A program made the translations under genes and the position numbers. Shown here one piece after another: positions 44,400 to 54,009 of a stretch of 64,000 bases of DNA. Each line of letters starts with the position of its first letter. Within the stretch, counting starts at the first letter, position 1. The DNA is from Actinernus sp. WN-2022. Lineage: Eukaryota > Cnidaria > Anthozoa > Actiniaria > Actinernidae. The notes below the pieces were generated by a model. The model had not been told where the DNA came from and made no database searches. It was given only the letters and a program-made list of their open reading frames with translations. The DNA lies in the NCBI GenBank assembly GCA_030867875.1, contig JAOWCC010001589.1, positions 138,729,745 through 138,793,744 of the forward strand, written 5' to 3'.

Positions 44400-44705
44400 T
44401 AGTTAGACAGGTCAGTATAGATCATATACCCTCTCCTGATTGGTCGAGAGCAAATCTGTGACGTCACAGGTTTGTGTGACGTCACAAGCCCCGCCTCCTC
44501 AGTTATAGATCCTAGGCAGGCTGCTGATTGGCTGCCGCTATTATAGATCAAATACAGGCTCGGGATTGGCCGGACATTTATAGATCAAATACGGGCTCGG
44601 GATTGGCCGGGATTATAGATCAAATCCAGGGCGGGGATTGTGCGCCCGGGGAACTACCGGGGCGTATAAAAAAGTAACACTCCCTTGTAAATTTCAGTGT
44701 GAACG
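44400..44705 (+). promoter_or_regulatory. Iterated promoter/enhancer of the virus-like element
   Basis: Five copies of a repeat beginning TATAGATC start at 44416, 44504, 44542, 44579 and 44614; the later ones continue AAATAC(A/G)GGCTCGGGAT and each holds an inverted CCAAT (ATTGG) box. Two perfect 12-bp palindromes TGTGACGTCACA (44457-44468 and 44475-44486), each a CRE/ATF site, lie between repeats 1 and 2. A TATA box (TATAAAA, 44665-44671) sits 35-41 bp before the first ATG. Present only in copy B. An origin-type function is also conceivable. Confidence 0.8.
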
Positions 44706-44804
44706 ATGCCCTCTACTTGCTTTTGTGGGTGTTACGCCAAAGTCGTAAAAGAATTAGCCGGGACGCCAGAGTGTGTGTACAAGTGTGGACAAACGGTCTA
44801 TTGA
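44706..44804 (+). CDS. Small Cys-rich ORF, possibly half a zf-GRF finger
   Basis: 32 residues, MPSTCFCGCYAKVVKELAGT then PECVYKCGQTVY. The spacing C-x-C-G ... Y-K-C-G resembles the first half of a GRF-type zinc finger, as also seen in the gene at 49323. It is the first ATG after the iterated promoter and TATA box. It may be a complete microprotein or the first exon of a spliced gene whose rest has been lost. In copy A only the last codons remain at the duplication edge. Confidence 0.45.
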   Translation: MPSTCFCGCYAKVVKELAGTPECVYKCGQTVY

Positions 44805-45665
44805 CTACTCGCCAAATCTTTTCGAAAACCGTTCAGTGACAGAATAGGCTTTTGGCTTTAGCTAAAGATCAGGTGTAATCAACAGCCGGTTCAATTGAAG
44901 AGGACATCTATTGTTAATAATTAGCACCATCACCTTATTTCTGGCATTGATTGACGGGTGCATTATCAGCCTTGGGACATTTGTATTCCCATAACGATTA
45001 ATGAACAACCAATCGGGTATCGTTAAAGCGAACTGCTCATGCGTTAGAATATAATCATTCCGCTTTAGATTAATTCTTCAAATGTAAGTACATGTTGCGA
45101 CGAACAATAGGATTCTGCCCTGAAACAAATAGAAGTATATTTCTTATCAAAGGTACAATAACGTTGTTTGTAGAAAAAAAAAGAGGAAAGCAACCTAAAA
45201 TATGACAATGTTAGCCTGAATTTCAGCCATCTCCTTTGGTTCGTTCATCTCAAAAAGGCCAAATGTTTCCCGAGATTAATCCGCATTGAACATGTATTGA
45301 AGTCATGTCTTATTTAAGACAATTCGTGAGCCGGTGCGGTAAGGCTAAACCAAAACTTTTTCAACTTAAAACTAAATAATAAGTAAAATACTTTTTATTG
45401 ATTCTTCAGAAAAATGCAATATGTATATCAGGCGAGGGGCGCAGTTACTGTTGACCATGAACTCGACCAAAGAGTTCAGCCATCAGTAGGCGCACTAGCT
45501 CTTAAAAGTTTAAAACATTGCTAAGATCACTTAAAATACATCAATCTCAGTATAGACTAGCCGATTTATGTAAAAACTCTGCAATATTTTCCATGTCTCT
45601 TAATTTTGGCCAGTCTTCGTTACTTGGAGGAAGAAGTTGAGTAATCAGTCAAACAGTACGCCATT
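44805..45665. other. Left part of copy B, no gene
   Basis: Contains the 255 bp absent from A (44836-45090) and the empty site of MITE M2 near 45652. No ORF of note. Confidence 0.5.
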
Positions 45666-46013
45666 TTGGCTCTACCTGCCATCCAACATGGCGGCATAGC
45701 AACAGTTGTTAGGAAATCACTTGATGGTGCAAAACCTAGTGAATTGACATCAGCAGTGCCGGGCAAAGAGAAAAATGAGCCAAGCTCTCTAATAAACGTA
45801 ATATGTCTTCTTTGTTTTATTATTTTCTCTTATTCCTTTGTTCCTTTTTCGGCCAAGGCTTGTTTTCTTTCTACATCTTTTTCATCGTTATTTCTGTCGG
45901 TCGCATTTCTTTTTTTACTGGCTATCCTCTTTGTTTATCTTCGTTTGTCAGCCACTGGGTTTTGTCAAGGTGATGGTATCTTGGTTTTATTCAGGATGTG
46001 CAGATCTTTTTGA
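45666..46013 (+). CDS. Uncertain hydrophobic ORF, 115 aa (copy B)
   Basis: One residue differs from the copy A version (G for S at position 9). Same doubts: TTG start and low-complexity hydrophobic C-terminus. Confidence 0.2.
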   Translation: MALPAIQHGGIATVVRKSLDGAKPSELTSAVPGKEKNEPSSLINVICLLCFIIFSYSFVPFSAKACFLSTSFSSLFLSVAFLFLLAILFVYLRLSATGFCQGDGILVLFRMCRSF

Positions 46014-46291
46014 AGCCTAATCGCTGTTGGTTCCAATTAGTAGCACATCCAGCACTCTCCCTTTCTTCAAAAGCATTATTTTCTCAGCTGTTGATAATAT
46101 TTTATTGTAAAATTAGTTAACAGCAGACTAAACTGCTGTCAATAACATTTCATTGCTTGGCATACATGCATGCCCCGAGTCAGGATTTATAAAAAAAACT
46201 GTATAATTATCACATACAAAGGGGGGCTCGCTCGTCAAATAAGTAAAACCATACAAGCAAAACAAAACACAGTGGGACTGAGTCGCTTTCT

Positions 46292-46486
46292 GTGAGCCGT
46301 TTACTAGGCCGAGAAAAGTTAGAAACTTGCATAATAGACAAGTTCGCGGTTAATTCCGACATTTTTAAAGACATGCAAACATGGCGCGAAATACAGTGTT
46401 TGTATGGGAATCCGATGCCAAATAAAATCCGTAACTACTATAACCACAGCTTGGAGGACATTTTGCCACGCCCAGGATATTTTTAA
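46292..46486 (+). CDS. Doubtful 64-aa ORF (copy B only)
   Basis: Reads DMQTWREIQCLYGNPMPNK in its middle and ends LPRPGYF, which looks like coding sequence. In copy A a 7-bp difference breaks the frame upstream. No domain recognised; may be an exon remnant. Confidence 0.25.
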   Translation: MSRLLGREKLETCIIDKFAVNSDIFKDMQTWREIQCLYGNPMPNKIRNYYNHSLEDILPRPGYF

Positions 46487-46667
46487 AGTTGTAGGATTCT
46501 GCATAATTAGTGGTAAGCCATAATAACCTTCGATGTGCGTTTGGATTTATATCCCTCGCCCCCCCCCCCCCCCCCCTGAGAAAAACGAATATACTTTACT
46601 AAAGTTACTAAACTTTTGAGAATGCAGAAAGGTACAACACGCTCACTTTGGTTTTTGTGAAGAACAT

Positions 46668-46673
46668 TTTATT
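46668..46673 (-). terminator. Polyadenylation signal, minus strand (copy B)
   Basis: AATAAA on the minus strand about 68 bp after the old stop of the 120-aa gene. Confidence 0.55.
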
Positions 46674-46740
46674 TTTTCGTATGCAACAGGATACAACGTG
46701 ATAAGTAAAATACAGTTCTCAATGTTCTTATTCTTGAGTT

Positions 46741-47106
46741 TCAAATGGTCTTTAGTGTACACTTGTTATGGAGAAATATAGCTTTTTGAGCATCAGGTTC
46801 TGGACTTTTGAATTTTTCTCCCGTCTCCAAAACAAGGTACTCGTACAAAGTAGGTAAACAAAAATACACGAATGGTAGTTTTATTACTGTAAACCCACCA
46901 TCAGGTTTTGGTACGAAGCATCAACGCCTCTTTGAGTTCTTCAGCATCTTTTCCCATGGCAGGGTTCGGCTGTTGTAATGGCCTGTGGTGTCGTTGAACA
47001 ATTGACACACCAAGTCCATTGCTATGTGATTGAGATAGAGCTTTGTGGTTTGGATCCTTGGTCCTTCATACTGTCCTTGGTTTTGGTCACGCATGAGTTC
47101 GATCAT
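46741..47106 (-). pseudogene. 120-aa cluster gene with premature stop (copy B)
   Basis: Same as the copy A gene to residue 55, then one inserted lysine codon and TGA in place of the first cysteine of the RRCCF patch, giving 61 residues. The rest of the frame continues unbroken. Confidence 0.65.
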
Positions 47107-47124
47107 CTTTGAGTGGTTATTGGT

Positions 47125-47569
47125 TTAGTAAAGGTCTTCAACGTACTTTTTAACGATCTGTTTAGTCTTCTCGTACTCTGGGTCCTCAGCCTTGGTATGG
47201 TATTCTTGGTCCATAACGTGGGAAAACAGTTGGAACAGTTTTTTCAGTGGGAGTTTTTTCATCAAACGGAGGTGTACGATGTTGAACACATTTTTCCAAA
47301 AACTGTTCATCAGGTTCCCAATCAAGCAGTTCGTTCAGAGTAGCTTGTCGTCCTGTCTCAGCTTCGAGCTCTTCGACCCTTTGATGATTTCCTACGCGTT
47401 CACAGGTATGGTAAAACAGAAATCGAAACAATGTTTTCAGATCTCTAACTTCGGTTGTTTCTTCTTCTTCGACTTTTGTACCCGTACTCGGATCGAGCTT
47501 CATTTTCGTTATGGATGACTCGTTTTCTTTGGGATTCAAAGGTTCCAGGATTCGACCGCTTCTCCACAT
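47125..47569 (-). pseudogene. Unknown cluster gene in two frames (copy B)
   Basis: Identical organisation to 21299-21743, including the +1 overlap, with one residue different (E for G in the VEEE run). The shared break argues for an ancestral frameshift or a functional recoding site. Confidence 0.5.
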
Positions 47570-47649
47570 TTTGGTGTATCTGTTATTACTTCAACGTGTT
47601 TGGCTCGACTGCAGTCATTCACACGTTGAAACACATTTTGGTCAGTTGA

Positions 47650-47806
47650 AACACATTTGGAAAACAGCTGCGAACATTGGCTGATAAAAGTGTACCACTG
47701 AGTCATAAGAAGCGCTTAGCTTCGTCATCCAACGTGGAGGATCACTTTTACTTTCTCTTCTTCCACCTGTGGTAGCGGATCTACCCAATTTATTTTCTGC
47801 AAAATG
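47650..47806 (+). pseudogene. Short ORF upstream of the 266-aa gene (copy B)
   Basis: Contains the LADKSVPLSHKKRL segment, but a 4-bp GATC difference at about 47743 shifts the frame, so the hydrophobic tail and ATGA overlap seen in copy A are lost. Confidence 0.5.
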
Positions 47807-48604
47807 AAGTTTGAAAAACGCATGGTATTGGTTCCGGAGGAATTTATGGACATGATCGAACGCAAAAACAAGCAACGAACATCACCGCAAACGAAATCCC
47901 TGCTTCGTCTGGAAAAGAAAATGGAGGGAATTTTGCACAACCCTAATGAAAGTGCAGACAACACCGTGCACGAATACAATCAAACTCTACAGTGTTATCT
48001 TGATGTTCAAGAGCAACAGCAACAATATATCCCTACGGTAAAAATCCATCAGGAGGATGGCGAGGATTCTTCGAAGGAGAAAAACCCTGAACCCTTGCCG
48101 GTGGTTTCTAATCGGGAAACTATCCATGATTCAGACCCCATCATGACTGAAGGTGAAATTTTTGAATCAGTCCCAAAAAGTTCTCGAAATTTAGCCAAGG
48201 CCATGATCACTCGCCTCAAAGCTAACCCTGACAAAGTGAAGTGGGATGGTAAAGGACAAGTAACTATCGATAACCAGGTGATTGGAGGGTCCAACATTGT
48301 CGATTTGATAAATGACCAGCTACGTTCAAGGCGAAATTTCAACCCTTCTGGGTGGAGGAACTTCTCGGATTCTCTAGCCGAAATCAACATGCCACGTTAT
48401 CTCATGCGAAACGAACAAAGACGTAGCTATATCGATCAACAAGAGAAACCTACTACACCAGTCCTAAAAACTCCTGCCGTTGCACAACCACCGCGTATTC
48501 TACCTCCTACCCCACCCACGACACCTAGGACCCTTCAGAAAGATAGTTCAAGATCCAAACGGTACAAGATCAAAAGACTATCAGACAACTGGGTTACATA
48601 CTAA
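47804..48604 (+). CDS. Virus-like element protein, 266 aa (copy B)
   Basis: Amino-acid identical to the copy A protein (see 21982). It diverges from the minus-strand gene ending at 47569 across 235 bp, which could hold a two-way promoter. An AATAAA follows at 48660. Identity with A may reflect recent duplication, conversion or constraint; the sequence alone does not separate these. Confidence 0.75.
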   Translation: MKFEKRMVLVPEEFMDMIERKNKQRTSPQTKSLLRLEKKMEGILHNPNESADNTVHEYNQTLQCYLDVQEQQQQYIPTVKIHQEDGEDSSKEKNPEPLPVVSNRETIHDSDPIMTEGEIFESVPKSSRNLAKAMITRLKANPDKVKWDGKGQVTIDNQVIGGSNIVDLINDQLRSRRNFNPSGWRNFSDSLAEINMPRYLMRNEQRRSYIDQQEKPTTPVLKTPAVAQPPRILPPTPPTTPRTLQKDSSRSKRYKIKRLSDNWVTY

Positions 48605-48659
48605 AAGAAAGACAAACCAGTTATACACTAATTCCTTTTGTATTCTTTATTGTGAATCA

Positions 48660-48665
48660 AATAAA
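48660..48665 (+). terminator. Polyadenylation signal of the 266-aa gene (copy B)
   Basis: AATAAA about 56 bp after the stop codon. Confidence 0.65.
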
Positions 48666-48771
48666 GTAAAGATCGAGTATAAAACTATTTACTGTCTATG
48701 TTTGATTACATTTTTCATGTGGGTTAATGATACTTGATGGGCTTTTTCTAAATATTAATTTTGCTGTTGCT

Positions 48772-49068
48772 CTACTGCAGATAAATACCTACGAATAAAA
48801 ACACTGACACGGTATCTTGGGACTGGTCATGTTCTGGGATACCGGTACATGAAAGATCATGGATAGTGGCCTTTAGCAAATTCGTAGCTTCGGTCTGTCA
48901 TTTGATAACCTTCTTTAAGTCTGGAACGCCCTTGTTTATTTCCTTACTCGCTCTCTTCAAATACCTTTTAGCCTTTCACTGTCTTTGTCTATATTTTCTT
49001 TCTAAGGGTACCCGGTTTTTTTTCGTTCCCACTTTCCTCGACATCTCGTTCATCTGGTGTACGTTCAT
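48772..49068 (-). pseudogene. Coiled-coil gene remnant (copy B)
   Basis: 99 codons from the methionine to TAG, with TGA at codons 31 and 57. The Lys/Arg-rich middle and IHDLSCTGIPEHDQSQD segment match copy A. Unlike A, the terminal stop is intact because MITE M3 is absent. The single frame across three blocks strongly suggests former coding. Confidence 0.55.
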
Positions 49069-49322
49069 GCATGCAGAGGGTATTATTAAACGGTATAGAA
49101 AACTATTACGAAATACGGTCAATAAATCAAGCGTTACCCGACCACACCCTTCCAAGCCCTAAACCCTATCAAGTCAAGATCAAGTCCACACAGTACATAT
49201 TCAGGTTACAATTTCTTAATTAAAATACCCGATACCATTTACATCTTCAAAAAATAAAAACAAAGTGTATACGGCAATCTCTGTTCACTGTCTTTAATCA
49301 AAAAGGTGAATAACGTTCAAGT

Positions 49323-49808
49323 TTAAAATTTATCTTCAACGTTTTTCTTCTTGTTACCATCTTTGGGGGCACAGTGCTTCGGCCTTTTCGCCTTAGGAAG
49401 TTCGGGATCGGTCATAGTGGCCTTGTCTTTCACTTCTACCGCTCTCTCGCTCTTCACCCAGTTTTCAATAGTAAACTGATTAGGCTCCTCATCGCCCCAC
49501 TGGAAGAACTTGCACCTCTCTTGACCGCCGCATCTGAAATAAGGACTCCCTGGATTGGCCTCACTCCTGGAAATACTCATGGTGGTTGGCTTTAGATGGA
49601 CACACAGAGGGGACCTCACTTCTCTGTACTCGCTTAGTACCTTGTCGTGAAACACTTCCATGTAGTTGGAAAAGTCGTCTGCCGATGTGAAAAATCCACA
49701 GCACCCCTTCTTATACTTAATAAATTGTTTGTCGTTTTTCTTACTTAGCTACATTGTCAGTCCTTCACTCTCTGTGCAAAAGCAGGGATACTTCTCCAAA
49801 GACACCAT
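49323..49808 (-). pseudogene. Tandem zf-GRF protein gene with one in-frame TAG (copy B)
   Basis: The minus-strand frame begins MVSLEKYPCFCTESEGL and runs 161 codons with a single TAG at codon 20 (49749-49751), shared with copy A. Finger 1 has C-F-C, then SKKNDKQFIKYKKGCCGFF; finger 2 has PLCVHLKP, then NPGSPYFRC, then ERCKFFQWGDE, a clear GRF signature. GRF fingers bind single-stranded DNA in topoisomerase III, APE2 and NEIL3 (family knowledge). The C-terminus has a possible nuclear signal (PKAKRPK). A product could also start at an internal methionine (MEVFHD) and carry only finger 2. Confidence 0.75.
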
Positions 49809-50683
49809 TTTAAGTGGAGGGTTGTTCTTAGTTTTTTTTCGTAGTTCGTGCGAAGAGAAGTAACGGGGTTGGCAAAGGTTTCACGTGAAGCGCGGGAACT
49901 TATACGATTTTGGTAACCACATGACTTGATTCCCTACACCTTCACGAATCCACCTTTAACAAACAGACGTACTGCCCTTTGCGCATGGCCATGAAAAAGC
50001 GAAATACACCCTTTGCAAACAATCGTTAGAAATTTCGAACATTTAATTTAACTGATACACATAGCAAACAATGTTGTCCTTCTTTTCTTTCATTGAAAAA
50101 AAAAATACAAAGGTATTGACGTGCGAAAACGCCAGTGAGCAAATTTAATAACGTCGATTGCCACATTCCTAAACTTAATAAGTGTAATGACCGATCCAAC
50201 AACCGCCTGTAAGAAAAGTACGTACATACATGTACAAGGTCAAAATGAAACTCGGAAAAAAGAAAAAAAGTTAGCTGTTTTATGACCAATCCTATTTCAC
50301 TCAGAAAGTACATCATTCGTGACCGACTATCGGTCGTACACATATGCTCAATATGTTAACTTAAATAGGGTTCTATTGAAATGCAAATGTGTCTGTGTGT
50401 GGTAAAAACATGTTTTCAAGTGTAAATGTCTACGATATAGGGAAAGAATACGACTCACGCTAATCTTGCAATAAGTATAACTTTCTTATCATCCTATGAG
50501 TTATCGTTTACATCAACCCTATGTATGTTGCCTTCTCTTAATTTTCTCTAAACCGTTTAACGTTAACCTAGTTACGTACAGATCAAGTACGTCAAACATT
50601 CGTGTGAGTTATTTACCATTACTTGTAGTTCGAAACACAGAAACCATAACCGAACAAAAGAGCATTCAATGCAAATAATTCAG
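49809..50683. other. Cluster intergenic segment, copy B
   Basis: A 105-aa minus-strand frame (50026-50343) is open here but broken in copy A by two homopolymer differences and is not convincing. Confidence 0.4.
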
Positions 50684-50690
50684 TATAAAA
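50684..50690 (+). promoter_or_regulatory. TATA box of the RING gene (copy B)
   Basis: TATAAAA 35-41 bp upstream of the start codon, the same spacing as in the promoter at 44665. Confidence 0.7.
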
Positions 50691-50724
50691 CGAAGGGATG
50701 TGAAACCCTTCTTCATTCGTCATC

Positions 50725-51560
50725 ATGTCGAACCAAGGTAAGGTCCAAACTGTTTAATGATACACTATAAGATCGTGTGCAGTATCCTCACAGATATTCT
50801 CTTCTTGCATCCTATCTATACAGCCGTTAACCCTTGTGTACTATGCAAGTCGATACCAGAGCCGACCTTTACATTGAGTAACTGTGGGCACACATTCTGT
50901 GAGGGGTGTGTCCGCTTGGCCTTCGCCACAGGGCTTTGCCCTGTGGGGGCTTGCTGGTAAGTTTTCTACTTCATTTCGCTACAATGCATAAACGCAATAC
51001 CACACAACTGTAACCCTTAGCGATATTCCCAATAACTTATCAATCGTATAAATCATTCTTGCAGGAAGGCAGGAGACGGGTGTCGTAGTCCACGCGAATA
51101 GCATGGACGCCAACGTTCTGGCGGCGGTCCACCGGGCCGCCGATATGGTGTTTAACAAGAAGGTATGATAAAATCAATGCAATGGTCACAGTAAGCGCAA
51201 CATTCATTAACACCATACCTGTTATAAATTCCTAATCCGTCGTTCTTCTTCTTTTTCAGTGGCATGTTACACCACAAAATAACCGGTAAGTCTTGTTCTT
51301 AATCTTAGAGTAAAAAACGTATCTCTTTCACTTTAGTCAGGATAAAGAAATAGCGTGATGCATGTTTGGTTTACATAGTTAGGAGTGATTCGGCAGATAT
51401 TACCGACTTAACCGTAGCCATGAGTACCCTTCTTAGATCGTTACCCCCTTGCTTACCGTTTAAGGACGTTAAAAGCGTAAGAACATTTCATCAGAGAAGC
51501 ACGCGTAGAGAAACCACAGAGCCATTAATTTTGCTCCCCTCTATACTAAACAGACTCTAA
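50725..51560 (+). CDS. Spliced gene with a RING-type cassette exon (copy B)
   Basis: Proposed exons: 50725-50737, 50824-50956, 51065-51162, 51260-51285 and 51383-51560, all with GT-AG borders. Exon 2 encodes CVLC, then NCGHTFCEGC, then CPVGAC, a RING-like C-x2-C / C-x-H-x2-C-x2-C / C-x4-C set; the last pair is unusually spaced. Exon 2 is 133 nt, so including it shifts the frame and ends in exon 3 (KAGDGCRSPRE, about 60 aa in all). Skipping it joins exons 1, 3, 4 and 5 in one frame of 104 residues (DANVLAAVHRAADMVFNKK in exon 3). RING proteins are often E3 ubiquitin ligases; substrate unknown. Confidence 0.6.
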
Positions 51561-52332
51561 TCATCGTCAGTATGTTCATCAAGTATAACACCTAGGTAAT
51601 TAAACTTGGATAGTCTTTCAATTTTTTTGCCTTGAAGTTGAAGAACGAAATCTGCGGTGTTGTCTAATTTCTGTCTTGTTCCAAAGAGCAAACCCTTGGT
51701 TTTACGCTAGTTTAAAACTAGTTGACTGTCCATCATCCACTGCTCGACACGGTTTAGATCTTCTTACAGAGCATCCTTGATGGTACTTACATCGTACCCA
51801 GTGAAGTAAATAACTGTGTCATCAGCATACATGCTAATCGACGAGCTCTTTAGACACGGCGGCAGTATTGGCCCCAACAAGGAACCCTGTGGGACACCAA
51901 AGTCTATATGAAGGCTGGATGATAGGTCATTTCCATACTGTACTCTTTGTGAACGCGTGGTTAGATAGTTTCTAAATCATTCAAGACTTTGTCCCCTGAC
52001 TCCATAATTTATTTATTTACAACATTTGGGCGTAACGCCACAGGAAACAAGCAATAGGACTCAAGGTCCCCTACGAGGCTTGTCTCCGCCATGTCAGTGG
52101 ACCTACGATTTTACGTCCTTATCCGAGAAGACGTGAAGGTCTAACCATTTGCAGTTGGTTCACAAAGGCAGCACCTTCTACTCAGTTATTTTAACACCCT
52201 GAGTGTTGGTCCGGCCGGGGTTTGAACCCACGACCTCCCGCTCGACAGACCGGAGCTTAACCACTGAGCTAACCGGGAGGTGGTTCTAGTTTATGGAGGA
52301 GACATTTGTGATTTACAAGGTCAAAAGCCTTT
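51561..52332 (-). pseudogene. LINE RT fragment interrupted by a SINE (copy B)
   Basis: Duplicate of 27317-28086 with few substitutions; same stops and same nested SINE. Confidence 0.85.
52013..52282 (-). mobile_element. tRNA-derived SINE nested in LINE (copy B)
   Basis: Duplicate of the SINE at 27772-28038; A box and B box conserved. Confidence 0.88.
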
Positions 52333-53120
52333 TTTAGGTATTTGGTATTTGTAGTTTCGCTTCCAAACGAACATGTACATTCAAAGTGAATAATTAAAAC
52401 GATTATTAAACTGAAATTATTGTTCGAATAGTGAAATCATATAACTTGAAGACCCGTGCCTCTGAGTTTGATTCAGGTATAAAAATATTCCACCTCCACC
52501 GGTACCGCTAGCCCCGCTAGCTATATGTACATACTCTGATGCAAGTTTTACGTTTATCTATATATACAACAACTGAAATAACCTACCTACTAATAAATGA
52601 TGCAGGCTTTGACTTGTGTTTTGAAGAAGCCATAACTTTGTTTCAGTTTAAAGATACGTTTGCATGATTAAATGTATGTTGCTTCGATCGGTTCTCAAAC
52701 TGGGCTGCTTAAAGTGCCTTTCACCCTTTTGCAATTTTGATAGCTTATGAACCTCCGAAAGGTTTTGAGTACTTCTGTGAAGAAAGTTTTGGTTTAAAGT
52801 GAATACTTTATGTTCTACACTTGTTTGAAATCGTATAAATGTGACCGTTCCTGGGCCATGACCGCGTAAGTAAAAGCCTGGGTCGAAACCTGGGTAGACG
52901 TCATCTTGACGTCATATAATTAATTCCGCTTTGCAATCATTTGAAGAAATACTTAATATGGTGACTAAAATTACTTTTTTCTTTACTAACAACTCAAAAA
53001 CACCAGGGTGAAGCATTTCACCCTGGTTAAATGCTCGCTGAAGATTCCCTCTTTTCCTTTCACACCCCAGACTTTTCGTGGATATGCTGAACGACACTCC
53101 AAGAATTTGAGCTACCAATA

Positions 53121-53433
53121 GCGATACTTACTGTGACGTCACACAGGGCAGTCACGCCACATTTGTTGCTTTCTGTGGTTGGCAGAAACGAAGCGTGAAC
53201 CCAGTCAGATGCTTATAAAATATCACCGGTCGGTGCTTATTCATCGCCAAATTACTTTCTTGTCCTTCCAAAATGCAAGCAAGCCCTTTCATCGAAGCTT
53301 ATATGCTCTTAACTTATAAGGCCTAAATCGCTAGTTCCCATACAAGTCATACAAACATGCAGGTTTTTTTGCCAACCACATTATATATGCAAATATATAA
53401 ATGACGTCAGTGTTCACAAACAGTAAGTATCGC
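53121..53433. mobile_element. MITE M9, TA target
   Basis: Ends GCGATACTTACTGT and complement. Copy A reads GCTACCAATACGAAAATACG across the site, so A is empty apart from a nearby indel. TA flanks suggest Tc1/mariner type. The interior has TGACGTCA-type motifs near both ends. Confidence 0.88.
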
Positions 53434-54009
53434 TATACGAAAATACGAATAGGTGAACAGGATAACGTGGAAGCAGTTTAAAGAAAGTTGGAGTTATTTT
53501 AACTTGCCGGTTGAATCAGGAACTGTCCCACTCAAGCTTTGTATTGTGAATTATCTCGAATCAGGAAATGACCTAAAATATACACGATATTCTGAAGTGT
53601 AGAATCAGGAAATAAGTTTGAAATACGCACGATATACTCTTGCCGAGGAGAATAAAGTGAGTTAAAATTAAATTTTACACTCCAATCCAGCTTCTATGTG
53701 TTTGTCGTGGTTCAATGACCCGGGTAACACAAGAAGACAATGACGTAATTAAGTAAATGATAACGTGACGAAAGACATTTAACGGCAATCCCTTTATGTA
53801 GGACGACACGAATTTTTACCAAAAATACAATAGAATACAACACAATACAATTCAATACAACAATAGAACGCAACACAATACAATACAATATAATACAATT
53901 TGGTAGCAATTCGTGTCGTCCTACATGAAGGGATGGCCCATTTAACATTTACGACATGAACTAACCATGCGGTGAATCAGTAAATGCTTGAAAATCGAAC
54001 AGACTATAC

